From Brachynemurus nebulosus (lineage: Eukaryota; Arthropoda; Insecta; Neuroptera; Myrmeleontidae): a DNA stretch of 64,000 bases. Each line of letters starts with the position of its first letter. The first letter of the stretch is position 1. The translations under genes were made by a program, and so were the position numbers. Location: assembly GCA_035578155.1 (NCBI GenBank), contig JAPWDM010000009.1, positions 930,001 through 994,000 on the forward strand, in the 5' to 3' direction. Under the pieces are notes generated by a model, which was given only the letters and a program-made list of their open reading frames with translations, was not told the DNA's origin and did no database searches. Positions 49,708-60,700 of the stretch are shown in pieces.

Positions 49708-50384
49708 AGCAAAGTTTTGAAGTGAAAAGTGATGAGGGATACATATTCTCAAAAGACTCGATTAAACTTTCAGGTCCCTAGATAGCAAATATAAAGTCGA
49801 AAACTTTATTCTTTTTGACTTGGGAAAATTTTGAGAACTGTTTGCTATCTACGAACCAATTAAGTCAAAGTGTATTAAGTATTAAGACAAGACACTAAAG
49901 TTCGTGTCAAAAATTTCAACCAGTTATTACTTGAAATTACAAATTTTATGACTTTGAGGATCAAACTTTCGAAATATTTTTAATGTTTAAAGATGTCCAG
50001 ATTTCTTAGAATTTAATTTAAAATTCTGAACGGTCTTAATACGTTTACTGCCACCTGCTGAATAAGACCTTAGTGACACGTCTTGTGTGACACCGTAAGT
50101 ATTAGCGTATTTTAAACCTAAATCTTTGTGTTAGTCACGTACAAGTACTTTTTCGTTTGTTCCGCATTGTGCCACGCGTCACAATCCGGTCAAATTACGG
50201 TCGTGTTCCGGTGGACCATACTGGTCTGTTGGGTTCTTTAGGCGATCGTTCATAGAAGCGCTACCCTATTATTCGAGGTAAATTGGAACCGAGGATGGTT
50301 CGGATAATGAAGCAGGGCTGATTTTCGTAAGAAAATACTTGAGAATACACGAATTCATGTAATGGCGACGTAAATATTACGCGC

Positions 50385-50872
50385 GCGCCTCTGGTGGTAA
50401 AATCAGAAACTGTATCAAATAAAACATGTATGTACTATTTAAATTATATGCGAGTGACTAAATTTTATATACTATAGTGGCCACAGATTTTTGAAGATCA
50501 AATTCCCTGATTTTTCCAGGTTTTCCAGAAATTTTATTAAAAAATTCCCTGACTATTTTGTGAAAAATGCCACCCCTACTTTATCCCAAAAAAGCTAAAA
50601 AAGATTTTTGACGTAAAAAAGTAAATGACGAGCAAAAAAAAAATTAAATTTAAATTTAATCTCAAAACAAGTGAAAAATTGATTGAAATTTTCTCCCTAA
50701 ATATAAAATTCAAATTTTTTCAGTCTTCTGGTAAAATTCTCTGACTTTTTCAGAAAGTAAAAATTCCCTGACATTTCCAGGTTTTCTAGTAATGTGGTCA
50801 CCATGTATACGTACTTGTTTCACTTGAGACAGCTTCTAATTTTAGCACCAGAGGCGCCAGTGAGAATTTTCG
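50385..50872. mobile_element. MITE copy C, GCGCCTCTGGTGG-type ends
   Basis: CGCGCCTCTGGTGGTAAAAT then CAGAAACTGTATCAAATAAA on the left is mirrored by GCTTCTAATTTTAGCACCAG then AGGCGCCAGTG on the right. Another element (about 50475-50806) is nested inside it. Confidence 0.65.
50475..50806. mobile_element. nested element with GGCCACA ends and TTCCCTGA repeats
   Basis: Inverted ends TAGTGGCCACAG and TGTGGTCACCATG border the element. The string AATTCCCTGA...TTTCCAGGTTTTC occurs near both ends in the same orientation. Such CCCTGATTTTTCCAGGTTTT repeats are common in insect MITEs. It lies inside MITE copy C. Confidence 0.6.
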
Positions 50873-51149
50873 CGTCACCAATAGCAGCAGTAAACGTGTT
50901 AAAGGCGGCAGTACATGAGTGTTCAAATTTGGACTTTATATATAGCCTTGAATCAAACTATTTGAAACTTTGTGCCAATTTTAAAGGTGTCTGGTCACCT
51001 TAACAAATTTTATCTGTACATAACTTTTATATTTTAATAAAAACATTGTTTATTTTTTTACAATATACAAAAAAAAATTATATTAACAATAATTACTATT
51101 TTTTATTGACTAATTTTAAACTAATTCATTTAACATTCCCATTCCTCAA

Positions 51150-51467
51150 TTATTTCGGATCATGTGGCAATTTAAATCCCACCAATTTCGCAGTCTCCTC
51201 CACGCTACGTTCACCACGTCCATGATACTCCTTCAAAATTTCCTGATACCGTCGTGAGCTCTCCAAATAACATCGGTACGTGTTGGCCATAAATTGCATC
51301 TCCTCGTGCGCCTTACAGTACTGTTGATCAGTGATTCGATTCTTACGATATAAATTAACGATATATTGCATCGGTAACGTATCGCGTAATTTCGGTTGCG
51401 AGGTAATTTTACGTAATTCGGATGTAAGTTTACGCAAATCTTTCAAAACTTGTGGCATTGACGCCAT
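51150..51467 (-). CDS. FMC1: FMC1-like ATP synthase assembly factor, 105 aa
   Basis: This is an intronless coding region. The sequence contains LRKLTSELRKITSQPKLRDT, YRKNRITDQQYCKAHEEMQF, TYRCYLESSRRYQEILKEYH and the strongly conserved GRGERSVEETAKLVGFKLPH. This is the layout of FMC1 (human C7orf55), a small mitochondrial protein related to the LYR group. It helps assemble the F1 part of ATP synthase, with the Atp12-type chaperone in yeast. It starts 39 nt after the stop codon of the SRR1-like gene on the same strand, with no polyadenylation signal between. An AG acceptor (TTTTTTTTAATCTTAG) lies in that gap, 21 nt upstream of the ATG. Confidence 0.93.
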   Translation of the reverse strand: MASMPQVLKDLRKLTSELRKITSQPKLRDTLPMQYIVNLYRKNRITDQQYCKAHEEMQFMANTYRCYLESSRRYQEILKEYHGRGERSVEETAKLVGFKLPHDPK

Positions 51468-51506
51468 TTTAAATGTTTAGATAGATACCTAAGATTAAAA
51501 AAAACG
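51468..51506 (-). promoter_or_regulatory. 39-nt SRR1-FMC1 spacer with candidate 3' splice site
   Basis: On the minus strand the spacer begins just after the SRR1 stop. It contains a T-run followed by TTAATCTTAG|GTATC (AG at 51490-51489), a plausible acceptor. It has no AATAAA, TATA box or other promoter sign that I can see. Confidence 0.5.
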
Positions 51507-52517
51507 TTAATTAATTCGAAATTGATCTAACTGTTTGAGAATTGTTTGATTATTTTTGGAATGTAATCGAAAAACGGGTTCGTTTAAGAGGATCCAAAAG
51601 TCCGGATCGATTAAACGGAGTTTGTCCTCTTGAAAAACGTGAATTGAAGTGTCGTTAAAAATATCGTGATATTTAAACGTGTTTATGACGTAGAGTTCGT
51701 CAACGTACGGCGCGATTTTTAAAATAAGTGGCGCCTCCTCGGAGAGGATCGTTTTTGGTGTGGATTCGACAATCGTATTAAAACTATTACCGATAATTAT
51801 ACAATCTTTCAAATTTTTTGGACTCCAATTCGTATAAAGAAAATTATTTGTTAATTGTTTTTCACAGTGGGGTAAAAATAGAATTGTGGGAACGTCGGGT
51901 AAAATGCGACGTTTACCCTCCTCGTTATGCGCGATAACCGAAAATTCTAATTCGGTTAAAATTTGTTTTTCAATTTCCGAAAATATTGGATCATACACGT
52001 AAGTGATCGTTTTAAAATGATCTTTTAGACAAATTAGTAGCGCTAACTGATATCGGGATATCATCGAATCACCAATATGACCCAATCCATAGCAAACGAT
52101 TTCTTTGATTTCCGGTTTACCTATTAATTCGAGTCCTTCGCGTAGCACGGCAACCAGTGATGCATAAAAATCCGATTCTAGAATGTCGTCTTTTGCGTCC
52201 AAGATTCGTCTAAAAAAATTTTAGGTTATGTTTTAAAAAAAAAAAAATTGTTATAAAACAATGGAAATATTTTTTTTACACTTTTATTGTGATAAAATGC
52301 GAAAATAGTGATAAAAATATTGCGAAATAATATTATAAAATATATCAAAAAAATGTTTGCTACGTTACCTCTTCGCTGAATCCTTGTCAATGTCGTCGAA
52401 TGTTATGAAATTTAACCTCTGCACTGAAATTGGCGGTGTTACAAATTTTGATTTTCGTTTATTTTTTGCGATTACAAGTTTAAAATCATTGTTGGAATTA
52501 TTTGACGATTGTTCCAT
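51507..52517 (-). CDS. SRRD: SRR1-like protein, 283 aa
   Basis: Two exons, 52517-52369 and 52209-51507, join in frame (GCG AAG AG|A CGA). The start MEQSSNNSNNDFKLVIAKNK is a polar leader. The SRR1 domain follows, with EIVCYGLGHIGDSMISRYQL, ITYVYDPIFSEIEKQIL, TILFLPHCEKQLTNNFLYTN and DCIIIGNSFNTI. These are the typical SRR1 blocks (CYGLG, DP.F...E, LPHC, GNSF). SRR1 proteins affect circadian and phytochrome signalling in plants and haem synthesis in yeast and mammalian cells; the biochemical activity is not settled. It probably shares a transcript with FMC1 downstream. Confidence 0.93.
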
Positions 52518-53623
52518 ATTTATTTCACATTTTATTTTGTTTTGTATTATTATATAATATTTGACTGAAAATTAAAACAAAGTAAACAAACCAAATATTT
52601 AACAGATATCGGTTTGACTACATGATGAATACGATGTATCGCATGTTTATTATTTACATATAAGTATTTGTAAGTAAAAAAAAATGTTATCCAGAAAATT
52701 TTTCTAAAAATTGATTAGAAAAAGTGGGGATAAATTTATATCACCACATTTCAGATACAATTGGTCATGAGTTATCGTTAAAAAATTAAATACATACCTA
52801 ATTCTTATATTCGAAGCAAAACAATCTTTTATTCTTTTTTAAAAATAAACTGCAAATTTAAAATTTACGTAAATGCAATAATGAAAGAGGTAAAGCCAAG
52901 AAAACGGGAAATATTTAAATTCAAAGTGATGTAGCATGGTTAAATTCAAGTGAAATGGATCATATTTATGTATACATTACCTACATTACATAGACTACAT
53001 ACATGTGGGGCTAATAGACCAAGAGCCAGTGGCCGATTTGCGATGGTCATTTCAACACACGTTAAATTGAGAGGATAGGCTCTTGAATACTTACTCTACA
53101 CAGAAATTCAGTTCTGGCAAGCCTATTCAGCCGGATTGAGTCATCCTTAACGTTTAAAGAGGGTAAAAAATAAGGGCCAAAATTTATATAAAGCAACAGT
53201 TCTGGAATCTTGATCTATGGAAGTTAATAATATTTTTTATCGATAAAAAACGTTCTGGCAACGTTTTCATGTCTTGCTATCATCAAGTTTCTCCGATTAT
53301 TATCATGCAAAGCTTTTAGTCAATTGATTGAAATGCTTTTGGTTATAGGCAAAACAAACAACGTTTGAAATACATTTTCCCCCGGGAATCAGATCTTTTT
53401 CGGGGTTAAAAGTAACCTATGTGCTTCTTCGCGCCCCAGCATAATTTTATTAAAAAAGACGCGATTTAATTTATTAAGTTTTTAATTTCTAAACGTTTAA
53501 AGAAATCTTAAACTGAATTAAAAAAATTTCAAAAACTGTTAGCTAAATCTAAGCTTACTGTACTTTGATTTCAACCTACTGCCCAATGTTCCCACCATAA
53601 TATTATGTATTTTGGTTTAACAG

Positions 53624-53748
53624 TATTAAGGGTATTAAAAGTGCTAAGACTTAATTCAAACGGTGATAAATTGCGTTATATTCCTGATCGCATTGATAAA
53701 TATGCTGAAAGAAGAAAACAAAACGATTCTATTTGGGATTATCGAAAC
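53624..53748 (+). other. orphan exon-like open frame
   Basis: An acceptor-like TGGTTTAACAG and donor-like AAC|GTAAGG border an open frame that reads LRLNSNGDKLRYIPDRIDK then YAERRKQNDSIWDYRN. The amino-acid composition looks more protein-like than neighbouring random frames. No family is recognised and no partner exon was found, so it could be a pseudogene or transposon remnant. Confidence 0.3.
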
Positions 53749-55656
53749 GTAAGGAATAAAACAAAAGTTTTTTCCAATTTTTTTTTTTACTTTGTATAAA
53801 ATTTACATTTATTTGTTTATTCTTTTTTTTACAAGAAAATTGAAAATTAACAATCACAGATATTTGAGTTGAATAATAACTCATAGTAACAATATAATGA
53901 CGTGTTTTAAAAGTCTTTATAAGTACGAAAAAGATATTTTCTTTATAAAAAATTATAGATGATCCGGTTAATTTATTTATAAGCTAAATTTGTTTAACGA
54001 ATCACTCTATTTTGTGTAATTGGGTAATCATTTTTTTGTCGAAAAATATTATTGATTTTGGAGCATTTAAGGTTTATTATAATATTACAAAATTTAAAAG
54101 ATGTTTTTTTAATAGACACATCAAAAAATCCTAACCTACAATATTCTTTTATAAAATCCTAGAAAAAAAATGTGTAGATGAATTATTTATATGAAAAATA
54201 AGTTTTAAAATGATGGAATTGAATATTTATGGAATTATAATTTATAAAATAAAATTTTCTAGTAGAATTTTCTAATTTCGCTAATATTTCAGCCAATCCT
54301 TTACTTATACTACGTTTTACACAATTACTGCACGCACTAATATTTTTAATTTCCGTATTTTTACACCAGATGTCACACACTATTCCAGAAAACAAAAATT
54401 TAACGATGACAGTCAAGATTATTTATTATTTTTAGGTTATGTATTTTACAAATAAATAAAGACAGAAAATGATAGTGTATTTAAATTTTATACTGAATTC
54501 TTTACTTAATTTTTACATGAATTTTTTTTGTCTTTGTTTACTTGAAAAATAGCACCGATCAACCTTATTTCACTGTAAAACCTTTTAAAATATTGTAGAA
54601 TAGGAGTTAAATTATTATTAGCAAAAGAGGAATCTATTCCATGATACAATTATTTTAATTTTGCAATGTGGCATCGTACGACGTCATAGAATTCCATCCA
54701 ATAAAATATAACAGCGTAACATCAAAATGCAGAATTCAATTTTGAAGTGTTTTAAAAATACAGTAACAGTTCAAAAATCTGGAGCATTCGTGAATTGTTG
54801 TTAAATATACTGGATTTAAAATTTATTTATATAAAATAAAACACTTTTATTTGTAAAGCATGTGAAAGACAAGTTTGAAATACATTCAACAGTGGATCAA
54901 ATTTTCACAATATTCACTGCAAATGGCGTAGATTTTTGAACTTTTACAATAATTTTATTAATTTCAAAAATATCGAAAACAAATAATTAGCAGTTATTAC
55001 ACTTATCTTCCAAAAAAAAAAATTAAAAATTAAAAAATGGTCCTTGAACTATTCTGATAATACCCGTTATGGTTTGATTTTACAAAAAGAAAATGAAATT
55101 CCCACTTAAAAAAACGTACAATTACTTTTATACTTTAAATGACAAACACGCGAATTGACAACTAATTGTAAGTGTTTTCCTACAAAATAATTCTTTATAT
55201 ATTGAAATGATTACGGAAAAAAATAAAATAAAATAACAACATTGCAATAAAAAATATACAAAAAATTTTATATTCAAAAATGGCGCTTATTTCAATACAT
55301 AAAGAATATGTTCTAATAACGGTAAGATATAATGATTGGAATGACATTAAAAATACATTCTCTATAGTTCTCATTCATACAAAAAAATGGCAATCATATC
55401 CCCTTTGAGAAAATATACATTATAATTTCTAGTTGCGCAATTTTTTTTCAAATTTTTTTTTTATTAATTGGTTATGTATATACTTACATTACATACATTT
55501 ATTTCGGATGTCGTTGATTTTATAAAATATACAAGTTTAAAATAGTTCTTTTTACCTACACATACAGTTTTAAAATTATTTACATTTTAATTTTTAATAG
55601 GGATTTTTTTTTACTCATGCTAAATACATCGTAATATATATTAAGTTTGGTTCCGT

Positions 55657-56013
55657 CTATGGAGGGTAGAGGTAAGGAGAAGTATCTCCATGTATAAAAA
55701 GTGGCAGCAAAAGTGAATGAAATTAAGATGGCGCTAGTGTACTAAAATTCTTAAATTTAAAATTAAGCGCTGAAAATCTGTTAGAGTGAGATAGAATTAA
55801 ACTGCTGTATTCAATACAACTACTTCTATACTCTAGTATTTCCCTTTGGCATCCCTCACTTCACTTATAATGGCCAAGTTCAGATCGAACCCTGATTGCT
55901 TATCAGCGCCGTTCTGGGTACTTACTGAACAGTATTATTTCATTAAATTCAGGGGCCACTTTTTCGATTCAAGTCCCATATAAGATACACCTCCTTACCT
56001 CTACCCACCATAG
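55657..56013. mobile_element. 357-bp MITE with 23-bp ends and 6-bp flanking repeat
   Basis: The ends start CTATGGAGGGTAGAGGTAAG and the complement of CTATGGTGGGTAGAGGTAAG, agreeing at 22 of 23 positions. TTCCGT occurs immediately outside both ends (55651-55656 and 56014-56019). A 6-bp duplication does not fit hAT, mariner, Harbinger or piggyBac. Confidence 0.88.
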
Positions 56014-57729
56014 TTCCGTAACATTTGCTCCGCGGACAAAATAACCCAAACAAAATTATCTTTTATGGCTTGGAAAAATTTGACGACCAAAAAACCTAAC
56101 TTCAAGGCAAAAATATCCTTTTTCCAATTACATTCTTTTTTGTACTTTTTTTGTGTATTTATCATATTATCAGCACGTATCTAAATCCAAACGAATCATA
56201 ACCTCTTTTCTGTCACATACCCTTTTTTTAATTTAGGGTTATTTTAATAGCGATTATTCTGTTGATCGATTATTTTGTCCGCAGATAAGTAGTCGTGGTA
56301 CCATTAAGTTTGAATTCGTAAACTTTGTACGTCCCAAAAATCGTTAATTTTTCCAATTAATTTTTACTAATTTAACAGGAAACAAAAACCCTAGGCCAGA
56401 TTGTTACAGAGAACAACAATAACAATAATTACATAGCGTGTATAGACGGACCTGGCATCTGATACACAATGTATTCGATGAAAAATTATTTTCAACGAAT
56501 TTAAACTTATAAAATAAAACAAAATGCGCATGTGTGTATCATGCGCACAATTAATTACAGTTTCTTACTGACTAGGATGATTTATGATTTGAAGAAATAG
56601 CTGCATTAAAATTATAAATCAATCTAGAACGGGACATAACAAAGTTGATTATTTGTTGTAATTACAAAAAAACAAGCGTATTTTTCAAAATTTGTAATAA
56701 TTAATTAATTTTAAAAAAACAAAAAACAAAATCTCGACTGTAAAAAACACACATTCAGTATATTTTACTTGTTGCTAAAATTCTTAAAATCACAGCCGAT
56801 TTAATTTAATTAATATTAATTAATGTGCAAAATACACTTTTATGTACATTTATGTTTATATATTTATGTGTACGACAGTACTAATTGTTTTTTTTTTGTT
56901 TTTTATTCAAATTACAAATTTTAAAAAACAACACATTTTCAAATAATTGAAAAAATAGTAACAACAAAAAGTTTTGAATGGGAACAAATTAAAAATATTT
57001 CAAAATTCATATATTCCCGCCATTACACTTTCGATCCTTCACTCAATTAACGTAAACATTTTATTAATTTTACTAAAGACAATTTTTTCACTATAAAAAT
57101 TAAATTAGGAGCCATTGCCGTACGCACAATTTGAAATCATCTGGACAATTAATATTTATTTAATTAATCTGATTTGGGGAAATTTCAACTTTCAAATTAA
57201 TGCTCTGTGTTGTAAACCACAAAATTTTTCAGTATTTTTTGACTAGATTCCAAGACTGAAAAATAGAGTGTTGAAAAACTAAAAACCATTTTCCGTATTT
57301 TTAAGTTAAACAACTATGATTACTAACTCATTTAATATGACACGCATGCGCGTAACAATTTCAAATAGTTCGATTACATAACCTATCTAATTATTAAATG
57401 TTCTATTATAAAAATATCTTTTAATTCTTCGAAAATTTTGAAAAAAAAATGCTCTTGACTGGACACAATCACTTCCCAAAAAAAAAAAAAATATTAAAAA
57501 TCAGATGAAATTCCTGAAATTTGAAATTTATTAATATAAACAAATTGACGTTTTACAAAATTATTGGTTGAAAGAAACAAATAATTTTGTAAAACCCTGT
57601 TGTTTTTTAATTCGAAAAATTTCAACAATGAATTGTTTTGATTATAAAAATAGAAGACAGAAAAACATATCTCCTCTTTTTGTTTATTGTACATAGTATG
57701 AATATATTCTATCTTTGTTTATGAAACAT

Positions 57730-60700
57730 TTATGAAGCAACATCGATCTCTCTGGGTGATGCTAGTGGAGGGGAAACCAGCGGCACTAAAGCCGTGGGTA
57801 CGGTGTTTGTTGTAGACGTGGCATGATGGTCGTTCCGTGCCTCATTCGTTGCCTGTCTAATCGCTTCTTTATACGGACCTCGTTTTTTTTTATTATATCG
57901 ACTCTGTTAAAATTAGGTTATTTAAAAATTAATTTTTTTTCTTTACATTTCGAATCGATTTAATTTTCTTTTACCTAATTAAATAATTAATTAAAGAAGA
58001 AAAAATCGATTACTCTTATAAAATTGATACAGAAAAGTTAAAACTCTGTTCTCGAAAAATTTAAATATTTAGGATTAATTGTTTTTTCCTAAACCAATTC
58101 AGTTCTTTTTTTTGACGATATTTAATGTTTTTTCAAATATTTCTATTCGAATGCTATCTATGTTTTAGAAAAGTAATTAAATTTCTAATTGTTTACTCAA
58201 CGTATGAGTAACCAAGCAATAAATTGAAACTCGTATCAATATAAATGGAATCTAAATTTTAAATACAAATATAAACCAAAAACGGGGTTTTTAATAAAGT
58301 ATTTTTATTTTTCTTACAATTGACAGGTCCGTAAAGAACCACTGACGTAACAATTAAAGGTTAAGGTAACTTTATCAAAATTTAAACTTCTTTTTTTTTT
58401 TAAATATTAAAACTAATACTTTTTTAAAGTAAATTTCCATTGTAATAATATTTTTTTTTTAAAATAATTATTTTAAATTTTTTACAGAAATTAATATGAT
58501 AAATAAAAAAAATATTTATATCTGCTTTAAAAAAATTTAAATTAAATATGATTTTAAATAAACTAGGTATAAAAGAAATATGTGTAATTTTTATTGTATA
58601 TTTGTACCCCATTTCCACAAAAATTGTTTTTTCTTCAATTTTCTCTTTTCTATTTACGAATATATTTTTCTTTCTCTTTTAGGTTCTTAAGAGATCTTCT
58701 ATTTTAGGTACATAATTAATAACCTTTTTATTTCAGCGAAAAAACTACTGAAGAGGATCACCAAAGTGATTGAAACCGGTCTAGCAAGAAAAAGGAAGAA
58801 AAAAATAAAAAACAATTTTTGTGGGAAAGGGGTACAAATATATTATTATTGTACAAAATAACCCATAGTTTCGCTCTTAATATTATAATCATTCATCTGA
58901 ATATACCATTAGCCGTCGGATCGGAACTATGTATACTGCCGCGTATAAGTAACATAATATGTACATAATCATATAAGTTGTATTTATGCTATTTATAATA
59001 CGATTTTGAATGTACTTTTAAAAATTTAAATAAAACCTCCATTGGAAACCTATAAATATTTTGAATTGTGCAAAAATATATTGATTTTTAAATTTTATTG
59101 ATTTTTTTACAGAAATAATTATTTATAGGCAGTTAATACATGACGTAACCGTTTTTTAAGAGGTTAGAATATAGTTTTTTTAATTTAAAAAAAAATTAAT
59201 TTTTAAATATAGTTAACTACGTTTAGAAATTTTTGAAAAAATAAAAAGTATGTACTGAAAAATAAGAAAAATTAAAAATACAGTCGCTATTCTTTAAATT
59301 GATTTCAAAAACAAAAGAAATTGAAATCAAAAGGTTATTTTTCTGCAACGTCCCAATTAGATTAGAGAATCTGTCTGAATTTTTTTTTTAAGTCGACAAT
59401 AGAATCAAAAAATAATTTTTATCTGTTTGATCTGAAATTGTAAAGTCTCTTAGATAAATTACCTATATTATACTGAAATACGTACGATTTTTTCAGCTGA
59501 TAAACAAATTAAGGCCAATTTTTTGCGTGAAAAATTCAAGTTTTATGTTTCAAATCAAGGTCAAATTTGAAAAAATTAATATTTATGTTAGTAGATAATT
59601 TATTCAAGAAGCTACAGTTAAAATTTCAAGTAAATCGGATAAAAATTTCGGAGGACTTTCAAAAAAAATGCGTTTGTAGTAATGTATCTACGACTGAGCC
59701 GCCATTTTGTTTCGAATTTTTTTTTTGTACTTTAGATTTTTTTAATGAAGAAAATTTTGAGTTTAAATAAGATACAAAATTAGTTTAGGTACATTAATTC
59801 CGAGTATCAAAAGTTGAATTCCGACATTTCGCAATTTTTAAATATCAAATCTGAAATTCAAACTGTCATTCAAAGAGAAAAGGAATTTTAATGACTACTG
59901 AAATTACCTTACTGTTTAAAGGAATAAATTTTGAAAAACAGAGCATAAAATTTGTGGTTTTGTGCCGGATGCGAGTTCCGGGATTTCAAGATTTGTTCTC
60001 GATCCGGAAACACCGTAGAGAACCCGTGATTTTTAAGACTGGATGTCCTACCTAACGGGTAAACAGAGATCATCCAAATATCTAGGAGTTGTCCAAAAAT
60101 AAAAATGAAAAGAAAAGAGCCGACTTGTTCAGAAAAATATAAATTTTCCGCTAGTTTAGATATTTTAAAAATTTGCCTTTACTATGACCACAAATTTAAT
60201 GCAAGCAACAATACGTGTTATCACGCAGAAGATAAACAATTTTAGAAAATGACGTCAGAATTTCCACACCTAATAAAAAAAGAAAAAGCAAAAATAATTG
60301 AATGGACTTACCTTAAAATTTTCTAAAAATGGACTTAATTGATCACATGGCATTAACGAGGACGTTGACGATCCATACCAGGCTACATGCGCCTGAGGTC
60401 TTCTCACAGTCACTGATTGATCGTTTGTATCGTATTCGGCGGCGGTGATACTGAGCACTTTACCCGGCCACCATGGAAATCCATGAATTTTACCCCAAAC
60501 CACATCACCCACTTCCAATCTATTACCATCGGCGTCCAATCCAACTGTCGCTGGTTCGGTGGATATGTGCATCATTAATGGCTGCGGGACGGGCGGAAAA
60601 TCCGGCGGTGAATCTTCGAAACCATCGGAACTCCCCGCTGGACTAGTGGTTTTATTTGTACATTTACTGCTATATGAATTTTCGGTTAAGCGTTTCAGAC

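Larger units (their letters stand above)
50040..50898. mobile_element. TTAA-flanked segment with CGTTTACTGC ends
   Basis: The left end TACGTTTACTGCCACC and the complement of CACGTTTACTGCTGC at the right are each directly inside TTAA (50036-50039 and 50899-50902). A GC-rich block (GCATTGTGCCACGCGTCACA) inside the left end recurs near 32085, so the family has more than one copy. The family is probably piggyBac-like (inference). Confidence 0.55.
49708..51149. other. ACADSB/FMC1 intergenic interval
   Basis: The genes converge. The interval is largely filled by a TTAA-bordered segment (50040-50898) that contains MITE copy C (50385-50872), which in turn encloses a TTCCCTGATTTTTCCAGG-type element (about 50475-50806). 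AATAAA for FMC1 on the minus strand lies at about 51049-51054. Confidence 0.65.
52518..57729. other. 5.2-kb interval, no recognised gene
   Basis: It lies upstream of SRR1 and downstream of the PWWP2 gene. One orphan ORF with splice-like borders lies at 53624-53748 and a MITE at 55657-56013. The rest is AT-rich. Part of 54.5-57.7 kb may be a long PWWP2 3' UTR, which the sequence alone cannot show. Confidence 0.6.

Noticed and set aside
54183..54416. 77-residue minus-strand frame with five cysteines and a hydrophobic start
   Set aside because: Could suggest a small secreted peptide, but the cysteine spacing fits no known family and the tail is low-complexity; no expression evidence.
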